64,000 nucleotides of DNA, taken from positions 1-64,000 of the forward strand of contig NZ_JACTVA010000025.1 of assembly GCF_014490485.1 (NCBI RefSeq). The letters run 5' to 3'. Under the pieces are notes generated by a model. The model saw only the letters and a program-made list of their open reading frames with translations, did no database searches and was not told the DNA's origin. The number at the start of each line of letters is the position of its first letter. Position 1 is the first letter of the stretch. A program made the translations under genes and the position numbers. Source of the stretch: Teichococcus aerophilus (GTDB lineage: Bacteria > Pseudomonadota > Alphaproteobacteria > Acetobacterales > Acetobacteraceae). Positions 24,822-32,303 of this stretch are shown piece after piece.

Positions 24822-25394
24822 TCACTCCGAGGGCGGCGGTACAGACTTGCCGAGCGATTGCATCAGCCGGTTGGCGTTAGCGAACATGGCGATGGAGTGG
24901 ATCAGGTCCAGCACTTCCAGATCGGTCAGCCCTGCTTCGCGCAGTGGCTTCAGATCGGGACCGGACAGTTCGCCTGGTGTCGCTGTCAGCTTGGCGGAGA
25001 ATTCGACGATGGCGCGGCGGCGTGGCGAGAGTTCGGTGCTGAAGCCTTCGTCCAGCAGGCGCTGCATCACCTCCGGTTCCTTCGTCAGCTCGGCGAAGCG
25101 GCGGGCGTGGACGGATGTGCAGTAGATGCAGCCATTGACGATGGAAACGGCGGCGGTTGCCAGTTCGCGCTCCGCGCGCGGTAGGCCGCGGGGTGCGTAC
25201 ATCACCGCGTTGAACAGCGCGCCGCGTTCGCCGAGCGAGCCGGGATCGTTGGCGAGAGTGAGGAAGTAGGTGGAGCGGCGCTGCGCCGGCGGGCAGGCTT
25301 CGAGCGCCGCCAGTTGCTGTGGCGTGGCGGTCTCGGCATCGACGGGGGGGATACGCGGCTCCCAGCCGACAGTCTCCATGGTGAAGTGGCTCAT
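24822..25394 (-). CDS. Alkylhydroperoxidase-fold (CMD family) protein, Avi_7169-like
   Basis: A 190-residue protein of the carboxymuconolactone decarboxylase/AhpD fold. The redox motif is CIYCTSVHARRFAELT (about residues 89-104), a C-x2-C with following His as in AhpD. C-terminal helices include LTDLEVLDLIHSIAMFANANRLMQ. I recognise the arrangement of this protein next to a second CMD protein as the Avi_7169/Avi_7170 family pair (from memory of the family definitions). It is the last gene of an operon led by a flavin monooxygenase; the start overlaps the upstream stop (ATGA). A peroxidase or detoxifying role for a monooxygenase product is inferred. Confidence 0.8.
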   Translation of the reverse strand: MSHFTMETVGWEPRIPPVDAETATPQQLAALEACPPAQRRSTYFLTLANDPGSLGERGALFNAVMYAPRGLPRAERELATAAVSIVNGCIYCTSVHARRFAELTKEPEVMQRLLDEGFSTELSPRRRAIVEFSAKLTATPGELSGPDLKPLREAGLTDLEVLDLIHSIAMFANANRLMQSLGKSVPPPSE

Positions 25395-25894
25395 GAAGAG
25401 GCTTCCTCCTGCAGGGCGCGCAAGCCGGCGAGTAGCCGGGTCTGGTAGGGTACGAAGGCGATCAGCTGCGTCACCGCGACGATATCCTGCGGCGAGAGGC
25501 CCTGTGCGGCCAGGGCGTCGATATCCTCCTGGCCGCAGCATTCGGGTTGCACTGCCACCATGTCCGCGTAGCGCAACAGCAGGGCTGTACGGTCCGCGCC
25601 GGCGGGGGCGGGGAAGTGCTGCGCCGCCGCCAGCAAGGCGGCATCGCCATGCTGCTGCAGCAACGCGCGGAAATGCGCGGCAAGGCCTTCGTGGCGCTCG
25701 ATCAACGCGACGCGCAGGGCGAGGGCTGCCCGTTCGGCCAGGCTGACGCCGCCGGGCTCGGCGGGCAGCACCAGCTCCCGGTAGGCGCCTTCGCTGTGCT
25801 GGCGGATGCTGGCGCGTTCCGTCCGCAGCACCGCCAGGGGTGAGTCGGGGGCGATGCCCAGCAGGCGTTCGGCGAGGTCTTCGGTATCGGCCAT
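25391..25894 (-). CDS. CMD-domain protein, Avi_7170-like
   Basis: A 167-residue helical protein resembling the CMD domain family found beside Avi_7169-type peroxidases. The second half (RTALLLRYADMVAVQPECCGQEDIDAL and LSPQDIVAVTQLIAFVPYQTRLLAGL) is the recognisable part. It lacks the C-x2-C-x3-H redox motif of its neighbour; only an isolated CC pair is present, so catalysis is doubtful and it may be a partner subunit. It lies 17 bp after the flavin monooxygenase gene and overlaps the next CMD gene by four bases. Confidence 0.7.
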   Translation of the reverse strand: MADTEDLAERLLGIAPDSPLAVLRTERASIRQHSEGAYRELVLPAEPGGVSLAERAALALRVALIERHEGLAAHFRALLQQHGDAALLAAAQHFPAPAGADRTALLLRYADMVAVQPECCGQEDIDALAAQGLSPQDIVAVTQLIAFVPYQTRLLAGLRALQEEASS

Positions 25895-25911
25895 GGCGGC
25901 AATCTCCTCCC

Positions 25912-27372
25912 TCAGGCGGCGTTCTGGTCAGACGTAGCGGGGGCGGGCGTGGCAGGCCATTCGTCGCCCTGTAATTCGGGCGTGTCGAAGGCCTGCAGGC
26001 GGGCGAAGTGCAATGCGCTGTCGGCCACGAACAGCCGGCGGGCGATACCCTCCGCCAGGCGCCTTGCGCCGGCGCTGACGGCGGGGATGTCGCCGGTCAG
26101 CTTGCCGTGGCTCAGCGTCGATGGATAGTTGAAGCAGTGGATGCGGGAGAGGGCCGGGCACAGGCCGGGCTGCTTTTCCTGGAAGGCGAAGTCAGGTGCG
26201 AGGTCCGGTGAGGCCGCCAGCTCCGGCTGTTCCTGCCCGGCGTCTGGCGTGAAGCGGTCCCGCCAGAAGCGGATATGCGGGCCGACGGTCGCCAGTTCCG
26301 GCCGCAGCGAAAGGTCGACCTGGAAGCCAGTGCCGAAGACCAAAAAGTCCAGGACATGCTCGCCCTGCGGCGTGGTGACGACGAGGGCGTCGTCCTGCTC
26401 CCGCAACGCCTGCACCGGACTGCCGAGATGCAGGCGCGCCTGCTTGTGGCGGGAGACGCGCAGGGTGCTGTCGCGGGGTGGCGGCGTCTGCTCGCCGAAT
26501 ACGTGGTGCAGGAAGCGCCACTTCCACGCGTCCGGCAAGGCCTCGAAGCCATGCACCACGCCGGCGCTGGCGATGCCGGTGAACTTGTTGACGCGCGGCA
26601 GCGTGGTGCGGCGGACGAACAGGTCCAGGCTGGCGGCACCGGCTTCCAGCGCCGAGGCGGCGTTGTCCATGGCCGAGGCACCGGCGCCGACGACGCCGAC
26701 GCGCTTGCCGGCCAGGGCGGCGAAGTCGATGGCATCGCGGGAATGGGCCCAGAAACGCCGGTCGATGCCGGCGGCCATGGCCGGGACGAAGGCGCCGCCC
26801 AGCCCGTCCCGCCCGGTGGCCAGCACCACATGCCGTGCCAGCAGGCTGCCGGCATTGTCGGTCTGGACGGCGATCAGGTCGTCGCTGGCGGGGACGAGGT
26901 TGCTGGCGGTGACGCCGTTCTCCACGGTGATGCCCATGACCTGGCGGTACCAGACGAGGTACTCCATCCATTGGGCGCGGGGGATCTTGCCCAGGCTTTC
27001 CCACGCGGCCTGGCCGAAGCGGGCCTCGAACCAGGCACGGAAGGTCAGCGCCGGCAGGCCCAGCGCCGGGCCGGCCAGGGTCTTGGGAGAGCGCAGGGTT
27101 TCCATGCGGGCATAGGTCAGCCAGGGGCCTTCCTGGCCGGCGGGGGCACGGTCCAGCACCCGCAGGTTATCGATGCCTAGCAGCCGCAGGGAGGCCGCGG
27201 CGGCCAGCCCGCACATGCCGGCGCCGAGGATGACGACGTCGACCACTGTCTGACCGTTGGCTTCGCGGCGGGGCACCCAGGGCTTGCCGGGGAGTTCCAG
27301 CCATTCCAGGTCCTGGCGCAGGCGGGCTTCCAGGGCGTCCAGGCCGATCGGGTCGCGGCGGTCTTGCAGCAC
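25912..27372 (-). CDS. Flavin-dependent NAD(P)H monooxygenase (FMO-like)
   Basis: A 486-residue cytoplasmic flavoprotein. The FAD Rossmann motif is VVDVVILGAGMCGLAAAASL (about residue 45) and the NAD(P)H motif is KRVGVVGAGASAMDNAASAL (about residue 220). A late LDFLVFGTGFQVD segment matches the conserved ATG/GTG-G motif of flavin monooxygenases. It would oxygenate a nitrogen- or sulfur-containing or ketone substrate. The start is a GTG at 27372 with an excellent AAGGAGG seven bases upstream. It heads an operon with two CMD-fold proteins and is divergent from a LysR gene. Confidence 0.85.
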   Translation of the reverse strand: MLQDRRDPIGLDALEARLRQDLEWLELPGKPWVPRREANGQTVVDVVILGAGMCGLAAAASLRLLGIDNLRVLDRAPAGQEGPWLTYARMETLRSPKTLAGPALGLPALTFRAWFEARFGQAAWESLGKIPRAQWMEYLVWYRQVMGITVENGVTASNLVPASDDLIAVQTDNAGSLLARHVVLATGRDGLGGAFVPAMAAGIDRRFWAHSRDAIDFAALAGKRVGVVGAGASAMDNAASALEAGAASLDLFVRRTTLPRVNKFTGIASAGVVHGFEALPDAWKWRFLHHVFGEQTPPPRDSTLRVSRHKQARLHLGSPVQALREQDDALVVTTPQGEHVLDFLVFGTGFQVDLSLRPELATVGPHIRFWRDRFTPDAGQEQPELAASPDLAPDFAFQEKQPGLCPALSRIHCFNYPSTLSHGKLTGDIPAVSAGARRLAEGIARRLFVADSALHFARLQAFDTPELQGDEWPATPAPATSDQNAA

Positions 27373-27395
27373 CGGGGGCCTCCTTGCGGCTTACT

Positions 27396-27446
27396 ATGAT
27401 ATAACTGCATGATGAAATCACCATCATCAATAATATGCAATATCAT
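27396..27446. promoter_or_regulatory. Nested dyads between FMO operon and LysR gene
   Basis: An outer interrupted inverted repeat runs ATGATAT-aac-TGCAT (27396-27410) against ATGCA-ATATCAT (27435-27446). Inside it lies TGATG (27410-27414) against CATCA (27425-27429). The block is AT-rich and about 25 bp upstream of the FMO start, where a LysR tetramer would bind to activate the divergent operon. Confidence 0.55.
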
Positions 27447-27576
27447 TCGGGTCGCATGGTCAGGCCTGCCAGCCAGGTATCGCAGGCTTGCCAGGCACGG
27501 GGCGGGTAGTGCGGCCGCGTCGTCCCGCCGGGCGTAGGCGGCAGGCCGCGCGCATGACATTCTGCCCACCCCCGAC

Positions 27577-28536
27577 ATGGATGGATGGATGCCCCGTTCC
27601 CTGAACCTGCGCCAGATCGAGGCCTTCGCGGCGGTCATCGCCGCCGGCACCATCACCGAGGCGGCGCAGATGCTGGACCGCTCCCAATCCGCCGTCACGC
27701 GGCTGATCCAGGAGCTGGAGGCCGAGCTGGGCTACAAGCTGCTGCACCGGAACGGCCCGCGCATCACGCCGACCGAGCGCGGCGTGCTGTTCCATGTCGA
27801 AGTGGAGCGCCATCTGGTCGGCCTGCGCCACCTGCGGGACCGCGCGGAGGCCATCGGGCGCGACGAGCGCCCGGCGATCGAGGTGGTGGCCATCGCGGCG
27901 CTGGCGGTCGGTATCCTGCCACAGGCCCTGGCACGGCTGGCGGAGGGCGAGATGCCGCGCCAGGTGCATCTGCGCAGCGCCTCGGCCGAGCAGCTGGCAC
28001 AGTCGGTGGCGGCGCGCACGGCGGATCTGGGTGTCTCCAGCCTGCCGGTCAGCAGCCCCGAGCTGACGCTGCATTGGTCGGCGGAGGCGCCCTGCGTGGC
28101 GGTGCTGCGCCAGGACGACCCGCTGGCGGCGGAGGGCGTGGTGCAGCTGCGCCAACTGACGGGCCGCCGCCTGATCGCCACCGGCAACCCCTACCGGCTG
28201 CGCCGCCGGGTGGACGATGCGTTGCGGGAGGCGGGCGTGGCACCGCAGGCGGTGATCGACGCCAACACCTCGCTGGCCGCCATGGGGGCGGTGCGGGCCG
28301 GGCTGGGCGTTGCGTTGATTGAGCCGGTGACGCCAGCCAGCTTCCCGCTGGAAGGCGTGGTGTACCGGCCCGTGGATGCGGATATCCCGTTCGCCTGGGG
28401 CATGGTCACCGCCATGGGCCGCCCTGTGCCGGCGGCCATCCGCAGCCTGATGGCGGAGATCGCGGTCGTATCGGCCGCCACCATTCGCGGCCTGCGGTCA
28501 CTAGGGGTGGAGGAGGACGCGGTGGGGCCGCGCTGA
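27577..28536 (+). CDS. LysR-family transcriptional regulator
   Basis: A 319-residue LysR regulator. The N-terminal HTH reads LRQIEAFAAVIAAGTITEAAQMLDRSQSAVTRLIQELEAELG, and the C-terminal periplasmic-binding-like effector domain follows (VVAIAALAVGILPQALARL; AVLRQDDPLA; GVALIEPVTP). The start could be ATG 27577 or ATG 27589. Divergent from the flavin monooxygenase/CMD operon with dyads between them, so that operon is the likely target. Two adjacent palindromes lie just past its stop codon. Confidence 0.88.
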   Translation: MDGWMPRSLNLRQIEAFAAVIAAGTITEAAQMLDRSQSAVTRLIQELEAELGYKLLHRNGPRITPTERGVLFHVEVERHLVGLRHLRDRAEAIGRDERPAIEVVAIAALAVGILPQALARLAEGEMPRQVHLRSASAEQLAQSVAARTADLGVSSLPVSSPELTLHWSAEAPCVAVLRQDDPLAAEGVVQLRQLTGRRLIATGNPYRLRRRVDDALREAGVAPQAVIDANTSLAAMGAVRAGLGVALIEPVTPASFPLEGVVYRPVDADIPFAWGMVTAMGRPVPAAIRSLMAEIAVVSAATIRGLRSLGVEEDAVGPR

Positions 28537-28573
28537 CCGTTTAGGCAGGACGTATCGGACCTGGCGCGGAGCG

Positions 28574-28609
28574 CGGGGAATTCCCCGAAGTTTCCCCGCA
28601 GATCTGCGG
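28574..28609. other. Two adjacent 14-bp perfect palindromes
   Basis: CGGGGAATTCCCCG (28574-28587) and CCGCAGATCTGCGG (28596-28609) lie eight bases apart. They fall between the LysR stop codon and the next binding-protein gene. An alternative fold pairs GCGGGGAA (28573-28580) with TTCCCCGC. The GGGGAATTCCCC core recalls the CTR hairpins, but no loop bases or T-tract are present. This could be an operator pair, a terminator or a relic. Confidence 0.5.
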
Positions 28610-28724
28610 ATTGCGCTTGCCATTATGTCATAGTGATGCGTTCATATTGCGAATTCTGCATGATGGAGCCTGCGGCGCCTGACATTCTTGGCTGGTGCGC
28701 CGCTCCCCTGAAGGACAAGCTGCC

Positions 28725-30311
28725 ATGAAGCGTCGTGACATCCTGCCCGCCCTTGCCGGACTGGGCCTGCTGCCCGCCATCTGCCCTTCGCACGCCCAGG
28801 GGGCCGCCGCGCGCAAGCTGACCATCGGCTTTGGCGACCCGGTCTCCTCGCTCGACCCGCAGCTGAACAACTTCGCCGGCGACCGCTCGGTGGACCTGCA
28901 CTTCTTCGACCTGCTGATCGAGAACCGGGCGGACGGCCTGAAGCCTGGCCTGGCCACCGCCTGGCGCGCGGTGGATGACCGCGTGTGGGAATTCACCCTG
29001 CGCGAAGGCGTCACCTGGTCCGACGCCAAGCCCTTCACTGCCGATGACGTCGTGTTCTCCTACGGCCGGGCGCCGGATGTGCAGGGCAGCACCGCCAGCT
29101 TCGCCGGCTACCTGCGGACGGTGGAGAAGACCGAGGCCGCCGGGCCGCATCTGCTGCGCATCACCACCAAGGAAGCCAACCCTCTGCTGCCGCTGAACCT
29201 GGCCTCGGTGCACATCGTCAGCCGGCATGGGACGGAGGGCGCGACCAGCGCCGATTTCAACAGCGGCAAGGCGTTGATCGGTACCGGGCCTTACCGGCTG
29301 GTGTCCTACACGCCGGGGGATCGCGTCATCATGAAAGCGCGGCCGGATTACTGGGCCGGCCAGCCGGTGTGGGAAGATGTGGACTACCGCTACATCCCCA
29401 ACGCCGCTACCCGCACCGCGGCGCTGCTGGCCGGCGACGTGGACGTGATCGACAAGGTCTCGGTCTCCGACCTCGCGCAACTGCGGGCGCGGGAGGACGT
29501 GAAGGTCTTCGCCTATCCCGGGCTGCGCATGCTGTTGCTGCAGCCGAGCTTCTCCGAGACCCCCAGCCGCTACACACTGTCCCATGACGGGCAGCCGCTT
29601 TCCCGCAATCCGTTCCTGGACGTGCGGGTGCGCCGGGCGCTCTCCATCGCCATCAACCGCGATGCGCTGTGCGACCGGCTGCTGCTGGGCACCGCCACCT
29701 CCACCGGCCAGTGGATGCCCGAGGGCAGCTTCGGCTACGACCCCACCGTCAAGCCGCCTGCCTTCCAGCCTGACCAGGCCAAGGCGCTGCTGGCCGAGGC
29801 CGGCTTCCCCAACGGCTTCCAGTTGACCATCCACCTGCCCAACGACCGCTACGTGCTGGGCCCGCAGACGGCGCAGGCCATCGCGCAGATGTGGGCGCGC
29901 ATCGGCGTCCGCACGCAGGTGGAGGCGGTGCCGTGGTCGGTCTATTCCGCCCAGGTGAAGACCGGCGAATACGCCATGACCACGCTGGCCTGGGGCAACG
30001 GCACGGGCGAGGGGAGCTATGCGCTGATCAACGTGTTGGGCAGCGTGGACCCGAAGCAGGGGCGCGGCGTCTCCAACTGGGGCCGCTACAAGAATCCAGC
30101 CGTGGACCAGGCGCTGGAGGATGCGATGGGCGCCTTCGACGACGGTAAGCGAGAGGCCATTCTGCAATCGGCGGCGCGGGTGGTGGCGGAGGATGCGGGC
30201 ATCATCCCGCTGTTCCACTACCAGAATTTGTGGGCGGCGAAGCGCGGCCTGACAGTGACGCCGCTGACCAGCGACCGCACCACGGCGACGATGGTGACGC
30301 GGGCGGGCTGA
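28725..30311 (+). CDS. Peptide/nickel-type ABC substrate-binding protein (SBP family 5), orphan
   Basis: A 528-residue periplasmic protein with a cleavable signal peptide (MKRRDILPALAGLGLLPAIC...SHAQ). Family-5 features include LATAWRAVDDRVWEFTLREG, SDAKPFTADDVVFSYGR, GTGPYRLVSYTPGD and DVRVRRALSIAINRDAL. AAGGA lies nine bases before the ATG at 28725. No permease or ATPase gene is adjacent, so it must borrow a transporter or its partners lie elsewhere. It is clearly paralogous to the binding protein at 52346-53917 along its whole length. Transcription probably starts in the AT-rich region around 28618-28650. Confidence 0.88.
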   Translation: MKRRDILPALAGLGLLPAICPSHAQGAAARKLTIGFGDPVSSLDPQLNNFAGDRSVDLHFFDLLIENRADGLKPGLATAWRAVDDRVWEFTLREGVTWSDAKPFTADDVVFSYGRAPDVQGSTASFAGYLRTVEKTEAAGPHLLRITTKEANPLLPLNLASVHIVSRHGTEGATSADFNSGKALIGTGPYRLVSYTPGDRVIMKARPDYWAGQPVWEDVDYRYIPNAATRTAALLAGDVDVIDKVSVSDLAQLRAREDVKVFAYPGLRMLLLQPSFSETPSRYTLSHDGQPLSRNPFLDVRVRRALSIAINRDALCDRLLLGTATSTGQWMPEGSFGYDPTVKPPAFQPDQAKALLAEAGFPNGFQLTIHLPNDRYVLGPQTAQAIAQMWARIGVRTQVEAVPWSVYSAQVKTGEYAMTTLAWGNGTGEGSYALINVLGSVDPKQGRGVSNWGRYKNPAVDQALEDAMGAFDDGKREAILQSAARVVAEDAGIIPLFHYQNLWAAKRGLTVTPLTSDRTTATMVTRAG

Positions 30312-30393
30312 GCCGCACCGGGGAATGGAACGGTCACAGATCGTCCACAGGGGTGTTCACAGCTCTGTCCCCGGAATCTGTGGGTAAGTAAGG

Positions 30394-30523
30394 GAAGGCT
30401 GGGGGAAGGAATTCCCCCAGGACCCCTTCTTTTTTCTGCGCGTTGGCGGTGCGCCTCGGCCGCCAGGACACCTGAAATTCAAAAAGAAAAGATGGGGTCC
30501 GGGGAATTCCTTCCCCGGCCTTG
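30394..30523. repeat. CTR intergenic repeat, copy 5 (short variant)
   Basis: The shortest copy (130 bp), at the convergent junction of the binding-protein and amidohydrolase genes. Left end GAAGGCTGGGGGAAGGAATT, then CCCCTTCTTTTTTC; right end AAAAGATGGGGTCCGGGGAA and a hairpin ending GGCCTTG. Only about 60 bases of unrelated interior remain. Both terminator ends are intact although the core is absent. Confidence 0.82.
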
Positions 30524-30534
30524 CTTCCCCTTGC

Positions 30535-31917
30535 TCAGCTCTCGAACGCAGCGCGTGCCTCCGGCAGGTCCCAGATCTTCTGGATGGCGGCGGTGCCGGC
30601 GGCGGTGATGGCGGCCTCGTCGCCAGCCAGGTAGCGGCCGCCGCGCAGCAGCAGCCGGCCATCGACCATCAGCGCATCCAGGTTGCCGCGATGGCCGAGC
30701 CAGACCAGGGCTCGGCGCGGGTCGTGCAACGGCTGCATGTGCGGGTGGGTCATGTCCATCACCGTCAAATCCGCTGCCGCGCCGGGGCGGATGACGCCGA
30801 GATCTTCCCGCCCGATGGCCGCCGCCGCATCGCGGGTGATGGCGGCCAGGAGCTGCGGCGCGGTCGCGACCTCGGCATCGCCGGTGCTGACCTTGGAGAT
30901 GATGGCGGCGGCATTGACCTCGCCCACCAGATCCATGTTGTAGCCGTCGGTGCCGACGACGGTGCGGACGCCGTGCTCGGCGAAATAGGCGAAGGAGGCG
31001 GTCTTGCCGGCGCGGGCGAAGACGCGCGGGCAGTTCAGCACCGTGGCGCCGCGCGCCGCCATCAGCCTCAGGTCATCCGGCGTGCAGTCGATGCAATGGG
31101 CGGCCAGCACGTCGGGGCCGAGGACGCCGAGCCAGTCCAGATACTCGGCCGGGGTACGGCCTTCGTAGCGCTCGGCGATGGTCTTCACCTCGCCCTGGCT
31201 CTGCGCCAGGTGGATGGTGATCGGTGCGCCGACTTCCCGCGCGCGGGCGGCGGCGGCGCGCAGCAGGTCGGGGCCGCAGGTGTCGGTGGCGTGCGGGCTC
31301 ATCGCCACGCGGATGCGGCCGTTGTCGCGGCCTTCCCAGGTGGCGTGGATGCGGTTCCAGGCTTCCAAGTCGGCGGCGCCGTCATCGCCCCTGTAGATGA
31401 CCCGGCCGGAAGCATCGGCCTTCGCGTCGGCGGTGGAGAACAGGTAGGGCGCGCCGTAGAAGCGCAGGCCCATTTCCAGCGCCGCGTCGAACATCTCGGG
31501 GATGCCGTTGCGGAAGGGCTCCATCACCGTGGTGGCGCCGCCCTTCAACAATTGCAGGATGCCCATCCGCGCGATGGCCAGCCGCTCCTCGCGCGAGAGG
31601 ATGTCGATGCCCCGCTTGGTCAGCGGCAGCAGCACCGTGTAGACGATGCTCTCGTTGTTCTTGCGGCCGGCACCGTCTTCCGTGTGGGTGCGGGCGACGG
31701 CCTCGCTGAAGCAATGGTTGTGCAGGTTCATCAGGCCGGGCAGCACGAAGCGGCCCGGCTGGTCCAGCACGATATCGGCCCGCGGCCGCTCCGTGGTGAT
31801 GGCGGCGATGTGCCGCCCCTTGGTCACCACCCAGTGGTCACGCAGCACCACCTGCTCCCCATCCCGTTCGGTGAGGACGTAGGAGCCGAAGATGGCAGTG
31901 GTCGCGGGCTCGGTCAT
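30535..31917 (-). CDS. Amidohydrolase, Atz/Trz (guanine/adenosine deaminase-like) family
   Basis: A 460-residue cytoplasmic metal hydrolase of the cyclic amidohydrolase superfamily. Metal ligands are visible: H-x-H in LMNLHNHCF (about residue 68), His in ITIHLAQSQGEV, His in LAAHCIDCTPDD and Asp in VVGTDGYNMD. The C-terminal composite domain ends LMVDGRLLLRGGRY. Relatives deaminate or dechlorinate purines, triazines and other N-heterocycles. It lies downstream of a binding-protein gene and the carbamoylase/amino-acid transporter cluster, fitting uptake and breakdown of a nitrogen heterocycle; the exact substrate is not determinable. Repeat copy 6 separates it from the gene upstream. Confidence 0.85.
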   Translation of the reverse strand: MTEPATTAIFGSYVLTERDGEQVVLRDHWVVTKGRHIAAITTERPRADIVLDQPGRFVLPGLMNLHNHCFSEAVARTHTEDGAGRKNNESIVYTVLLPLTKRGIDILSREERLAIARMGILQLLKGGATTVMEPFRNGIPEMFDAALEMGLRFYGAPYLFSTADAKADASGRVIYRGDDGAADLEAWNRIHATWEGRDNGRIRVAMSPHATDTCGPDLLRAAAARAREVGAPITIHLAQSQGEVKTIAERYEGRTPAEYLDWLGVLGPDVLAAHCIDCTPDDLRLMAARGATVLNCPRVFARAGKTASFAYFAEHGVRTVVGTDGYNMDLVGEVNAAAIISKVSTGDAEVATAPQLLAAITRDAAAAIGREDLGVIRPGAAADLTVMDMTHPHMQPLHDPRRALVWLGHRGNLDALMVDGRLLLRGGRYLAGDEAAITAAGTAAIQKIWDLPEARAAFES

Positions 31918-32078
31918 GGTCGTTTCCTTTTATCCTGCGGCGGCCAGGGCGTGATCCTCGCAGGTTTTGCCATCCTGAGATGTGAATCACGCCATTCAAC
32001 AAAAGGGCGGGGCATGTCGGCTTTGTCTGCCTGCGGCAGACATGCCTGGGGTCTTTCGATACGCGCGAGAGGAAAAGG

Positions 32079-32288
32079 GAAGGCCAGGGGAAAGAATTCC
32101 CCTGGAACCCCATCTTTTTTCTGATCATTTGGGTTCGGCCTTAAAGGCGGAGAATTCACTGCTAGCCTCTCTAAGAGAGTCGTGCGGCACGAACCCGGCC
32201 TAGGCTAACAAAGCCAGACGCCCCCTCAGCCACACCCAAAAAACTCCAGAAAAAAGATGGGGTCTGGGGAATTCCTTCCCCAGCCTTC
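32079..32288. repeat. CTR intergenic repeat, copy 6 (variant interior, tandem junction)
   Basis: The only copy between two genes on the same strand: downstream of the binding-protein gene (ends 32304) and upstream of the amidohydrolase gene. The ends are typical (GAAGGCCAGGGGAAAGAATT; right end AAAAAAGATGGGGTCTGGGG). The interior differs from the standard one but is itself dyadic: GGGTTCG (32131-32137) pairs with CGAACCC (32190-32196), and CTCTC/GAGAG (32167-32179) lies between. Confidence 0.82.
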
Positions 32289-32303
32289 CTTCCCCAATCT
32301 TCC

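Noticed and set aside
30335-30382. CACAGAT/ATCTGTG inverted repeat after the binding-protein gene as an extra terminator
   Set aside because: The arms are only 7 bp and are 34 bases apart, with no T-tract; repeat copy 5 immediately downstream is a much better terminator.
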